Below, one piece after another: positions 1 through 7,086 of a DNA stretch of 7,950 nucleotides. The stretch is from Mucilaginibacter sp. (GTDB taxonomy: Bacteria; Bacteroidota; Bacteroidia; Sphingobacteriales; Sphingobacteriaceae): contig JAICXZ010000112.1 of the NCBI GenBank assembly GCA_025934475.1, positions 1 to 7,950 of the forward strand, given 5' to 3'. The translations under genes and the position numbers were made by a program. A model generated the notes under the pieces. It did no database searches. It saw only the letters and a list, made by a program, of their open reading frames with translations, and was not told the DNA's origin. Each line of letters starts with the position of its first letter. Positions within the stretch are counted from its first letter, which is position 1.

Positions 1-1477
1 ATCCCGCGACTGGGCGATGTATGGAACTGCCGCTCAGGAACCTCTAATGGATAAGTGGGTAAATGAAAAAGATTGCCCCTATGTTGAGGTGAAACCGTTT
101 ACCTGGTGGCGTTCTTACCAGTTAGGAGGTCGGTCCACCTTATGGGGCAGGCAAAGCTACAGGTGGAGTGATTTCGATTTTGAAGCGAATATAAAGGATG
201 GGGTAGCTGTTGATTGGCCTATTCGATATAAAGACCTGGCGCCATGGTATGACCATGTAGAGAAATTTGCCGGAATTAGCGGCTCAAAAGAAGGTTTAGC
301 TCAATTACCGGATGGTCACTTTTTACCTCCTATGCAGCTCAACTGTGTGGAGAAAGATGTAGCGTCGCGAATAAAGACTTTTTATAAAAATCAGCGCCAC
401 CTGTTTATAGGTCGCGTGGCGCATATTACAGCGCCTTTTCCGAGCAGAACGCAATGTCAATTTAGAAACCGTTGCTGGGAAGGCTGTCCTTTTGGTGGGT
501 ATTTTAGTACCCAGTCATCCACATTGCCGGCAGCTGTTGCAACCGGTAATCTTACTGTAAGGCCGTGGTCAATCGTGACCAAAATTTTGTATGATAAGGA
601 TACCAGGAAGGCAACAGGCGTGGAAGTGCTGGACGGCGAAACAAATAAAACGTATGAGTTCTATTCTAAGATTGTATTCCTGAACGCGTCTGCTCTGAAT
701 AGTGCATGGGTTTTAATGAATACGGCAACTGAGATTTGGCCCGAAGGCCTGGGCAGCAGCAGCGGCGAATTAGGTCATAATATCATGGATCATCACTACA
801 TGTTAGGCGCGCAGGGTCTTATAGAAGGTTATGAAGATAAATACTACTTCGGTCGCCGGGCAAATGGATTTTATATTCCGCGTTTTGCCAATTTGTTTGG
901 TGATAAAAGAGACTTCCTGCGCGGCTACGGTTACCAGGGGAGCGCCAGCAGAGATGGTTGGAGCCGCGAAATAGCTGAAATGAACATTGGCGCAGATTTC
1001 AAAGAAGCACTAACTGAACCCGGCGCATGGCATATCGGGGCAACAGGGTTTGGCGAAATATTGCCATATCACGATAACAAGATAACGCTTGATAAAAATG
1101 TAAAAGATAAGTGGGGGCTTCCGGTACTTGCAATGGACGCTGGTTTAAAAGAAAATGAACTAAAGATGCGCAAGGATATAATTAAGGAATTGGTTGCTAT
1201 GTATGAAGCTGTTGGGGTGAAAAATATCACTACGTGGGATAAAAATTACTCCATCGGCCAGGGAATTCACGAAATGGGCAGTGCACGCATGGGTAATGAC
1301 CCAAAAACTTCTGTGCTCAACGAACATAACCAGGTGTGGGATGCTAAAAATGTTTTTGTGAGCGATGGCGCATGTATGACATCGAGCGCTTGCCAGAATC
1401 CATCACTCACCTATATGGCATTGACAGCACGCGCAGCTAACTATGCAGTAGAAGAATTGAAAAAAGGCAATATTTAA
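1..1477 (+). CDS. GMC-family FAD-dependent sugar dehydrogenase, 5'-truncated by window edge
   Basis: Flavoprotein of the glucose-methanol-choline family, probably the large subunit of a glucoside 3-dehydrogenase or related periplasmic sugar dehydrogenase. The frame is open to the left edge (first full codon at base 2, reading SRDWAMYG), so the Met at 17 is internal. About 70 residues, including the N-terminal FAD-binding GxGxxG motif, lie outside. Numbering from that Met, a GGRSTLWG segment sits at 37-44. Three cysteines C147-x5-C153-x3-C157 match the spacing reported for the [3Fe-4S] site of bacterial FAD-glucose dehydrogenase. The C-terminal GMC signature is present: GIHEMGSARMG with the likely catalytic His418, then VSDGAC and NPSLTYMALTARAA with Asn461. 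It lies 31 bases before a DUF1080 gene, a pairing that fits 3-keto-glycoside formation. A small subunit and Tat signal partner may lie upstream, out of view. The family call is firm; the substrate is inferred. Confidence 0.93.
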   Translation, partial: SRDWAMYGTAAQEPLMDKWVNEKDCPYVEVKPFTWWRSYQLGGRSTLWGRQSYRWSDFDFEANIKDGVAVDWPIRYKDLAPWYDHVEKFAGISGSKEGLAQLPDGHFLPPMQLNCVEKDVASRIKTFYKNQRHLFIGRVAHITAPFPSRTQCQFRNRCWEGCPFGGYFSTQSSTLPAAVATGNLTVRPWSIVTKILYDKDTRKATGVEVLDGETNKTYEFYSKIVFLNASALNSAWVLMNTATEIWPEGLGSSSGELGHNIMDHHYMLGAQGLIEGYEDKYYFGRRANGFYIPRFANLFGDKRDFLRGYGYQGSASRDGWSREIAEMNIGADFKEALTEPGAWHIGATGFGEILPYHDNKITLDKNVKDKWGLPVLAMDAGLKENELKMRKDIIKELVAMYEAVGVKNITTWDKNYSIGQGIHEMGSARMGNDPKTSVLNEHNQVWDAKNVFVSDGACMTSSACQNPSLTYMALTARAANYAVEELKKGNI

Positions 1478-1508
1478 ATAGAGTGGAATAACATCAATAT
1501 AAATTCAT

Positions 1509-2279
1509 ATGAAATACAACTTCTTATTTACGGCGATATTAACCGGCAGCTTTTTCGCCGTTAATGCACAGCAAACTGCAAAACCAGAAGATACTGAAAT
1601 ATGGCAACCTGTACCGAAAGTGGTTACGCCGGGTAACACTTTTCGCGATGCTCCCTCTGACGCCATTGTTTTGTTTGATGGCAAAAATCTTGATCAGTGG
1701 GTATTGACAAAAGACACAACTTCCAAAGCTAAATGGATAGTAGCCGATGATATGATGACGGTTGATAAAAGTGTCGGAGATATTCAGACGAAAAGAGCAT
1801 TTATGGACTTTCAGCTACATGTTGAGTACAGGATACCAACCAATATAACCGGATCGGGCCAGGCACGTGGCAACAGTGGTATCTTTTTAGCAGCGCTTCC
1901 CTGGGGCGCAGGCGGATATGAGCTGCAGGTGCTCGACAATTATAATAATCCAACTTACGTGAATGGACAGGTGGGGAGTATTTACAAACAATCAATTCCG
2001 TTGGCTAACGCGGCGTTGCCTCCAGGCAAGTGGCAAATTTATGACGTTATCTGGACCGCTCCTCGATTTAATGACGACGGCTCTTTAAAATCCCCGGCCC
2101 GCGTAACGGCATTTCATAACGGAATTCTCGTGCAGAATAATTTCGAACTGAGAGGCGATACCCCTTACATTGGTCAGCCTGCTTATCGAAAACATGGGCC
2201 TTCACCTATTAAGTTACAAGCCCATGGGGACAAAAGCGAGCCGATAAGTTACCGGAATATTTGGGTACGAGAATTATAG
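1509..2279 (+). CDS. secreted DUF1080 protein, likely 3-keto-disaccharide hydrolase
   Basis: A 256-residue exported protein of the DUF1080 / 3-keto-disaccharide hydrolase family (Pfam PF06439), a concanavalin-like beta-sandwich. Residues 1-20 form a signal peptide with a cleavage site after VNA and a mature start at QQTAKP. Family hallmarks are LFDGKNLDQW (55-64), GNSGIFL (121-127), YELQVLDNY (137-145), GSIYK (156-160), a KWQIYDVIW strand (174-182) and the terminal SYRNIWVREL. Characterised members cleave glycosides already oxidised at C3, which fits the GMC dehydrogenase 31 bases upstream. The start is the only Met that gives a complete signal peptide; it has no Shine-Dalgarno sequence, as is usual in Bacteroidota. 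It is full length for a single-domain member. Family assignment is strong. The actual substrate, and whether it acts on the product of the upstream enzyme, are inferred. Confidence 0.93.
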   Translation: MKYNFLFTAILTGSFFAVNAQQTAKPEDTEIWQPVPKVVTPGNTFRDAPSDAIVLFDGKNLDQWVLTKDTTSKAKWIVADDMMTVDKSVGDIQTKRAFMDFQLHVEYRIPTNITGSGQARGNSGIFLAALPWGAGGYELQVLDNYNNPTYVNGQVGSIYKQSIPLANAALPPGKWQIYDVIWTAPRFNDDGSLKSPARVTAFHNGILVQNNFELRGDTPYIGQPAYRKHGPSPIKLQAHGDKSEPISYRNIWVREL

Positions 2280-2319
2280 TTCAGTATTCGGTTTTCTCAT
2301 TCAGTAAATAATAATTGCT

Positions 2320-3654
2320 ATGAATCGTTTTTTATTTTGGGTTTCAGGGATAATAATTTTATTTAGCTCCTGCAAAAAGCCCAATTATCAAAAGGCAGTT
2401 GACGATCCGGAGCTATACCGTGTTACGGAAAAGAAGTTAAATGACATTGTCCTTGAAAATAATTTCCCGCCGGTTATTGCTTCACGCAACTATGCATATG
2501 CCAATATTGCCGCATATGAGGTAATATCTGCCCAGAATCCCAAAAAATTCCGGTCGCTGGCAGGTCAGATCAAACATTTGCCTGCTGTGCCAAAACCTGC
2601 TCCGGGTGTTGAAATTGATTATCCGTTTACCTCATTGCTTGCGTTTTGCTATGTAGGAAATGCAGTTACATTCCCCGAAGGGAGTATGGATGAGTATGTA
2701 GACGCATTAAAGCAAAAAGCAAAAGACGCAGGTATGCCTTCTGATATATTTGAAAACTCGGTAAACTATTCAAAAATAGTTGCAAAACACATCATGAAAT
2801 GGAGTAAAACCGATCATTACGCACAAACCAGGTCGGCTAGTAAATACACCGTCACTAGAGAAGAAGGACGCTGGGTCCCTACTCCGCCAATGTATTCCCA
2901 GGCATTGGAGCCGCATTGGGGTGAAATCCGGCCTTTAGTACTTGATTCCGCTTCACAGGTGGCCCCGCCTCCTCCACCTCTATTTAATATAAAGGATATA
3001 AACAGTCCGTTTTATAAGGACGTGCTGGATGTAAAATCTATCGGCGCACGTCTTACCGAAGAACAGAAACATATAGCAGATTTTTGGGATGACAACGCTT
3101 TTAAATTGAACGTTGTCGGACATGCAACATTCGGCACAAAAAAATTCTCACCGGGAGGGCATTGGATGAATATCGTTGGGATAGCCTCAGAAACCTGCAA
3201 GGCCGATTTTGGCAGTACTGTATGCGCATATGCTGAAACATCAATCGCGTTATTCGATGCCTTTATCAATTGCTGGTATTTCAAATACAAATACAATTTA
3301 GTGCGGCCTGAGACAGTCATTACAAAATATTTGGACCCTGATTGGAAAACCTATATACAAACACCTTCATTCCCGGAATATGTGAGTGGCCATGCGGTTA
3401 TATCTGCTGCAGCAGCCGAAGTTTTGACCTATCAGTTCGGCGATAACTTTGCCTACCGCGATACTTCAGAAAATGAGTTTGGAATAGCGCCCCGAAGCTT
3501 TAAATCTTTTAGGGAGGCGGCGGGAGAAGCGGGTATATCCCGTGTTTATGGCGGCATCCATTTCAAAAACTCCTGTATCGTTGGAACACAGGAGGGGCAG
3601 CAGGTGGGGCAACTGGTATTAACCAAATTGCAAATGAAAATCAAAAAGAATTAA
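2320..3654 (+). CDS. vanadium haloperoxidase / PAP2-superfamily lipoprotein
   Basis: A 444-residue predicted lipoprotein. Residues 1-17 are hydrophobic and end in FSSC with Cys18 as the lipidation site, followed by KKPN. The C-terminal half carries the three-part vanadate/phosphate-binding signature: K322-x6-R329-P330, then SGH at 356-358 inside FPEYVSGHA, then S407-R408-x5-H414. His358 and His414 correspond to the catalytic and vanadate-ligating histidines of haloperoxidases. The usual PSGH is VSGH here, and the acidic residue often found four places after the last His (HxxxD) is Ser418. A short proline run (APPPPPL) lies at 215-221. It could be a vanadium haloperoxidase or an acid phosphatase; sequence alone does not decide. 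It lies 40 bases after the DUF1080 gene and 27 before GH31, so it is probably co-transcribed with sugar enzymes. No clear acidic surface-export signal follows Cys18, so a periplasm-facing position is likely but unproven. Confidence 0.88.
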   Translation: MNRFLFWVSGIIILFSSCKKPNYQKAVDDPELYRVTEKKLNDIVLENNFPPVIASRNYAYANIAAYEVISAQNPKKFRSLAGQIKHLPAVPKPAPGVEIDYPFTSLLAFCYVGNAVTFPEGSMDEYVDALKQKAKDAGMPSDIFENSVNYSKIVAKHIMKWSKTDHYAQTRSASKYTVTREEGRWVPTPPMYSQALEPHWGEIRPLVLDSASQVAPPPPPLFNIKDINSPFYKDVLDVKSIGARLTEEQKHIADFWDDNAFKLNVVGHATFGTKKFSPGGHWMNIVGIASETCKADFGSTVCAYAETSIALFDAFINCWYFKYKYNLVRPETVITKYLDPDWKTYIQTPSFPEYVSGHAVISAAAAEVLTYQFGDNFAYRDTSENEFGIAPRSFKSFREAAGEAGISRVYGGIHFKNSCIVGTQEGQQVGQLVLTKLQMKIKKN

Positions 3655-3687
3655 AATGAAACTTTTCGCACTTGAATTAAAATGAAA
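3648..3687 (+). repeat. 14-base direct repeat at the haloperoxidase/GH31 junction
   Basis: The sequence GAATTAAAATGAAA occurs at 3648-3661, spanning the stop of the haloperoxidase-like gene, and again at 3674-3687, spanning the GH31 start. The offset is 26 bases. Each copy supplies an ATG in the same local context. The copies diverge after the fourteenth base, so this may be a small tandem duplication or chance similarity in AT-rich DNA. Confidence 0.6.
3656..3685 (+). promoter_or_regulatory. possible 9-codon leader ORF coupled to the GH31 start
   Basis: The ATG in the first repeat copy opens a nine-residue frame, MKLFALELK, starting one base after the upstream gene's TAA stop. Its TGA stop (3683-3685) overlaps the GH31 ATG (3682-3684) in an ATGA arrangement, which could allow translational reinitiation. 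No Shine-Dalgarno sequence is seen. The peptide could be coincidental. Confidence 0.2.
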
Positions 3688-6054
3688 AAAATAACATACA
3701 TCCTGGCTATATCTCTTATTTGTTTTTGTGCAGAAATAAAGGCCCAGAACTATACAAAAACAGCCGCTGGCATTAGCACATCGGCAAAAAGTACCGATGT
3801 TGAAATTCAGTTTTTTACTCCCCGAATTGTAAGGATATTAAAGTCACCGTCAGGTACAACGGTTGTAAAGAACAGTCTGTCCGTTGTCCAGGGTCCAAAA
3901 AAACAAGAATTAAATATTCATGCAGATGAATCTTACATTACTGTTAGCAGCAATGCCGTTCAGGTAAAGCTTAATAGGTTGAATGGACAGATAAGCTTTG
4001 CTGATGTTAAGGGGAAGCAATTGTTAAATGAGCAAGCCGGGGGCGTAAAGTTTACTCCTTTCAAAGATTCTCTCGAAAATACGTACACGGTGACGCAGGT
4101 TTTCCAACTGAAACCAAACGAGGCGATTTATGGCTTAGGACAGCATCAGGCCGGTCACATGAGTCAGCGAAATCAAAAGATCACACTGAAGAATGAAAAT
4201 ATGCAGATAGGCATACCATTCTTGCAATCATCAAATGGCTATGGCTTGTTTTGGGATAATTACTCCACAACCGTCTTCGACGACAATGCGTCTGGTACAT
4301 CGTTTTCATCCCAAGTGGGTAATTGTGCCGATTATTATTTTATATATGGTGGCAATGCGGATAAGGTGATTGCCGGTTACCGTTATTTAACGGGCGAGGC
4401 CCCAATGTTTCCACGCTGGGTATTTGGGTACTGGCAAAGCCGTGAGCGCTATAAAAGCCAACAGGAAGCGGTTGGTGTAGTCAAAAAATACCGCGAGCTA
4501 AAAGTGCCCTTTGATGGCCTGGTGCAGGACTGGCAATACTGGGGGGTGGATGAAGCACAATGGAACTCTACCGAGTTTGGCAACCCCAATTACCCGAACC
4601 CCAAGGCTATGATTGATAGTGTTCACCAGTTGAATGCTCATATTATTATATCCGTATGGCCATCTTTCGGCAACAAAACCAAAATATGGGCTGATATGAA
4701 GGATAAGGGATTCTTATACAGTAATAGTTTTGTAACATGGCCACCCAAGCCGGTTGTACAGGTTTATGACGCATTTAATCCCAAAGCCCGCGATCTTTGG
4801 TGGAGCTATACGAACAAAAATATTTTCTCCCTCGGGATGGATGGCTGGTGGCTTGATTCAACGGAACCGGATCATATAAATCCGAAAGAAAGTGACGACA
4901 ATACGCCAACTTTTCTGGGTACCTTCAGGAAAATGCGCAATGCCTATCCGCTGCTGCACACCGGCGGGGTGTACCGCCATCAGCGCGAAACAAGCTTAGA
5001 TAAACGTGTATTTATCCTGGCCCGTTCAGCTTTTGCTGGCCAGCAGCGTAACGCCACAACGGTTTGGTCGGGCGATATTCAGTCAGATTGGAGTGTTTTC
5101 CGTAAACAAATATCGGGGGGGCTTAACCTTTCCTTAAGTGGTATTCCATACTGGAACACTGATATAGGTGGCTTCTTTGTTGGCGGCAATTACCACAACG
5201 GTATTGATGAGGCTTTTAAGGAGTTGTACGTTCGATGGTTGCAGTTTGGTGCATTTTGCCCGATGATGCGCTCGCATGGCACAGATCTGCCGCGTGAAAT
5301 TTACCAGTTCGGTAATAAGGGGAGCTGGGCATTTGATGCTATCGAAAAATACATCAATCTTCGTTATCGCTTATTGCCCTATAATTATTCAAATGCCTGG
5401 GATATTACCGCTAACGGCTCAACGATGATGCGGGGGCTGGTAATGGATTTCCCGGAGGATAAAAAGGTGCTTGACATCAATAACGAATATATGTTTGGTA
5501 GAGCTTTCCTGGTTTGCCCTGTTACCGATTCCATGTACACGAGCAAGGTGAGCAATAAAACAGATTTCGATCATATTAAGTCACAACAAGTGTACTTGCC
5601 GGCAAATCATACCTGGTTTGATTTTTGGACCGGCAATCAAGTCAATGGTGGACAGTTTGTTAAAAAGGAAACGCCAATTGATATACTGCCATTATATGTA
5701 AAAGCAGGTTCGATTGTGCCGCTGGGGCCATTTCAGCAGTACACCAGCGAAAAGAGCCTTAAAGATATTGAGTTAAGAATATATCCCGGCGCAAATGGCA
5801 CATTTACCATTTACGAGGATGAAAATGACAACTACAATTATGAAAAGCACATTTACTCAACCATTGACCTTAGATGGGATGATAAAGCAAAAACACTCAC
5901 GATTGATAGGCGAAAAGGAAGCTATCCCGGTATGTTAAAAAGCAGAACCTTTAATGTGATTGTGGTTAAATCAAGCCATGGTGCCGGCGTAGGAATTACG
6001 AAGGCTGATAAAATAGTTGAATTTAATGGAATCAAAAAGGTTGTGACATTTTAA
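3682..6054 (+). CDS. secreted GH31 alpha-glycosidase (alpha-glucosidase or alpha-xylosidase type)
   Basis: A 790-residue retaining glycoside hydrolase of family 31. Residues 1-21 are a signal peptide ending EIKAQ. Residues ~25-240 are the N-terminal galactose-mutarotase-like beta-sandwich (IYGLGQHQAG at 149-158). Residues ~240-585 are the TIM barrel, with GYWQSRERY (249-257) and DGLVQDWQYWG (278-288). The nucleophile is Asp392 in WWLDSTEPD and the acid/base is Asp465 in WSGDIQSDW, both intact. A proximal beta domain follows, then a DUF5110 domain at ~670-765 (LPLYVKAGSIVP, then ELRIYPG and TIYEDE). The length is normal for bacterial exported GH31 and no inserted PA14 module is apparent. The QDWQYWG and WWLDSTEPD versions resemble bacterial alpha-xylosidase/alpha-glucosidase groups, but substrate cannot be fixed from this. 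The Met at 3682 is chosen because it begins the signal peptide. It is the last gene of the probable operon. Confidence 0.95.
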   Translation: MKKITYILAISLICFCAEIKAQNYTKTAAGISTSAKSTDVEIQFFTPRIVRILKSPSGTTVVKNSLSVVQGPKKQELNIHADESYITVSSNAVQVKLNRLNGQISFADVKGKQLLNEQAGGVKFTPFKDSLENTYTVTQVFQLKPNEAIYGLGQHQAGHMSQRNQKITLKNENMQIGIPFLQSSNGYGLFWDNYSTTVFDDNASGTSFSSQVGNCADYYFIYGGNADKVIAGYRYLTGEAPMFPRWVFGYWQSRERYKSQQEAVGVVKKYRELKVPFDGLVQDWQYWGVDEAQWNSTEFGNPNYPNPKAMIDSVHQLNAHIIISVWPSFGNKTKIWADMKDKGFLYSNSFVTWPPKPVVQVYDAFNPKARDLWWSYTNKNIFSLGMDGWWLDSTEPDHINPKESDDNTPTFLGTFRKMRNAYPLLHTGGVYRHQRETSLDKRVFILARSAFAGQQRNATTVWSGDIQSDWSVFRKQISGGLNLSLSGIPYWNTDIGGFFVGGNYHNGIDEAFKELYVRWLQFGAFCPMMRSHGTDLPREIYQFGNKGSWAFDAIEKYINLRYRLLPYNYSNAWDITANGSTMMRGLVMDFPEDKKVLDINNEYMFGRAFLVCPVTDSMYTSKVSNKTDFDHIKSQQVYLPANHTWFDFWTGNQVNGGQFVKKETPIDILPLYVKAGSIVPLGPFQQYTSEKSLKDIELRIYPGANGTFTIYEDENDNYNYEKHIYSTIDLRWDDKAKTLTIDRRKGSYPGMLKSRTFNVIVVKSSHGAGVGITKADKIVEFNGIKKVVTF

Positions 6055-6096
6055 TAAGTTAAATTGAATTTTAGAAAAAAGGCATACTTGTTAAAT

Positions 6097-6139
6097 GTAT
6101 TGATAGTCGAATAATTATGAATTATTTGACTATCAATAT
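6097..6139. terminator. long AT-rich hairpin, possible bidirectional terminator
   Basis: The arms 6099-6116 and 6120-6137 are complementary over 18 positions, with one G-T wobble (6109/6127) and a three-base ATG loop (6117-6119). One more A-T pair and a wobble extend the base to 6097-6139. It lies 42 bases past the GH31 stop, between convergent genes. Only a four-base T run (6147-6150) follows on the plus strand. On the minus strand a T run (complement of 6075-6080) lies about 17 bases beyond the stem. It is a plausible terminator but not a canonical one. Confidence 0.5.
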
Positions 6140-6294
6140 CATCTCGTTTTAAGTATACGCCGAAATGTTTTTTGGTCGCTATTACGCAATATAACCGGCT
6201 TGGATAGTCATTATTTAATCCTATAACTTCGGCGGTGATTCGATCGAATAGTGCGGAAGAATCATCATTTTACGACATTGCTTTTTACAAAAAC

Positions 6295-6388
6295 ATGAGT
6301 ACTACTCAAGTTTTACCAGGTGCCCCCAAAAGTACGGATGTCGAACAATTTTATTGATGATGTGAAGAAAATTGTGGCGTTAAAATGA
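6295..6388 (+). pseudogene. possible frameshifted mini-ORF remnant
   Basis: An ATG at 6295 opens a 20-codon frame, MSTTQVLPGAPKSTDVEQFY, that stops at 6355-6357. Shifting frame by one base within the TTTT run at 6349-6352 continues the reading as EQFIDDVKKIVALK to a TGA at 6386-6388. The combined ~30-residue reading looks protein-like, with an amphipathic helix at the end, but I recognise no family. It may be chance. Confidence 0.15.
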
Positions 6389-6433
6389 GATAAACAGTTA
6401 TCAACTTTATACTCTTGTAGGTTGGTAGTTTGT

Positions 6434-6871
6434 TTAACCCAATTTTTCCTGTTCCCGCATGATCATTTTATATGTATTCACAGCAGCTTCAGGTACAGGT
6501 TTAGCTCGTCTTCTGCTTTTTGTATCAAACCATACAATCTCAACCGTTAATTGGGCTTTCTTTTTCTTAAGCTCATCTACAAACTCATGCACGAGCACCC
6601 ACTTGGAGCCATCGTCATTGACTTCTTTAATTTTAAGATGAATATAAACGACGTCGGTATATTTAATTTCTCTGAAAAAAATACACTCTTCACGCATCAA
6701 AATGGGCGCAAAATGTTGCTCCTCCATAACTTTCAAAGTCAACCCGTACTGGCTGAGCATTTCGATGCGGTGTTGTGACGCTAAATCATAATAGCTACTA
6801 TGTCTCAAGTGAAAATTAGGGTCGAGATCAGACCAGCGTAAATTGACTTTGAAAGGTGTTGTGAACATCAT
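6434..6871 (-). CDS. hotdog-fold acyl-CoA thioesterase
   Basis: A 145-residue single hotdog-domain protein of the 4-hydroxybenzoyl-CoA thioesterase / FadM-YbgC-like group, predicted to hydrolyse acyl-CoA thioesters in the cytoplasm. The N-terminal motif RWSDLDPNFHLRHSSYYD (12-29) matches the family's D-x-D-x-x-x-H active-site region, with Asp17 the likely catalytic acid. HRIEML (34-39) begins the central helix. The strands EECIFFREIKYTDVVYIHLKI and KWVLVHEFVDE, then LTVEIVWFDTKSRR, complete the fold. There is no signal peptide or membrane segment. Two adjacent ATG codons (6871 and 6868) could start it; the upstream one is given. The region before it is AT-rich and lacks a Shine-Dalgarno sequence. 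It converges on the GH31 gene and lies 215 bases downstream of the oxidoreductase, so it may have its own promoter. The acyl substrate is unknown. Confidence 0.88.
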   Translation of the reverse strand: MMFTTPFKVNLRWSDLDPNFHLRHSSYYDLASQHRIEMLSQYGLTLKVMEEQHFAPILMREECIFFREIKYTDVVYIHLKIKEVNDDGSKWVLVHEFVDELKKKKAQLTVEIVWFDTKSRRRAKPVPEAAVNTYKMIMREQEKLG

Positions 6872-7086
6872 TCAGTATTTAAAATCATCTAAAATTTATA
6901 TGTTAATTGCCCCCAGCCCCGAGGCGATCAGGTACGCGTCTTGGCTCTCCATTTTCGTTTAGCCGAAATTTTTCTTTTTATTTTATTGTTCAAGAAATTT
7001 CAGTGCACTTTTCACAAACTGCTGCTGGTGCTTTGTTGGATCAGCAGCCATAACGCCCAACCGCATGTTATATGCAGTTTTTATTG
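6872..7086. other. intergenic region with GC-rich patch, upstream of thioesterase
   Basis: This gap of 215 bases holds most of the 35-codon ORF described separately and, nearer the thioesterase, a patch at 6909-6950 with about 71% GC (30 of 42 by hand count) flanked by strongly AT-rich DNA. On the minus strand the patch encodes an 18-codon frame, MESQDAYLIASGLGAINI (6952 down to 6896), in the same frame as the thioesterase but closed by a TAA 24 bases before its ATG. No clear Bacteroidota TTTG/TAnnTTTG promoter pair was found; a near match TAAATTTT lies about 20 bases before the thioesterase start. Confidence 0.55.

Larger units (their letters stand above)
6055..6433. other. convergent intergenic region, 379 bases
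   Basis: This stretch separates the ends of the GH31 gene and the minus-strand thioesterase gene. I see no convincing intact gene in it. It contains a long hairpin (6097-6139), a third copy of the hairpin heptamer GATAGTC at 6203-6209, a 12-base perfect palindrome ATTCGATCGAAT at 6238-6249, a distant inverted pair CGCCGAA/TTCGGCG (6158-6164 and 6228-6234), and a possible broken mini-ORF at 6295-6388. No tRNA or recognisable RNA gene was seen by eye. Confidence 0.7.

Noticed and set aside
1801..1995. Minus-strand open frame inside the DUF1080 gene
   Set aside because: Lies wholly within a well-supported plus-strand gene; its translation shows no family motifs.
2281..2311. Short repeated TTCAGTA in the DUF1080/haloperoxidase gap
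   Set aside because: Seven bases in an AT-rich 40-base spacer is not significant.
3012..3320. Minus-strand 102-codon open frame inside the haloperoxidase-like gene
   Set aside because: Antisense to a gene with clear catalytic motifs; no recognisable domain.
6238..6249. 12-base perfect palindrome ATTCGATCGAAT
   Set aside because: Could be an operator, but it sits far from any start, between two convergent gene ends, and has no second copy seen nearby; chance is the simpler reading.
6459..6778. Two overlapping plus-strand open frames across the thioesterase gene
   Set aside because: Antisense to a clear hotdog thioesterase; translations lack any family signature.
6953..6985. Small hairpin (TTTCG/CGAAA) followed by a T-rich stretch on the plus strand
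   Set aside because: Only a 5 bp stem, and no plus-strand gene lies upstream to be terminated; the T-richness reflects local AT-rich composition.
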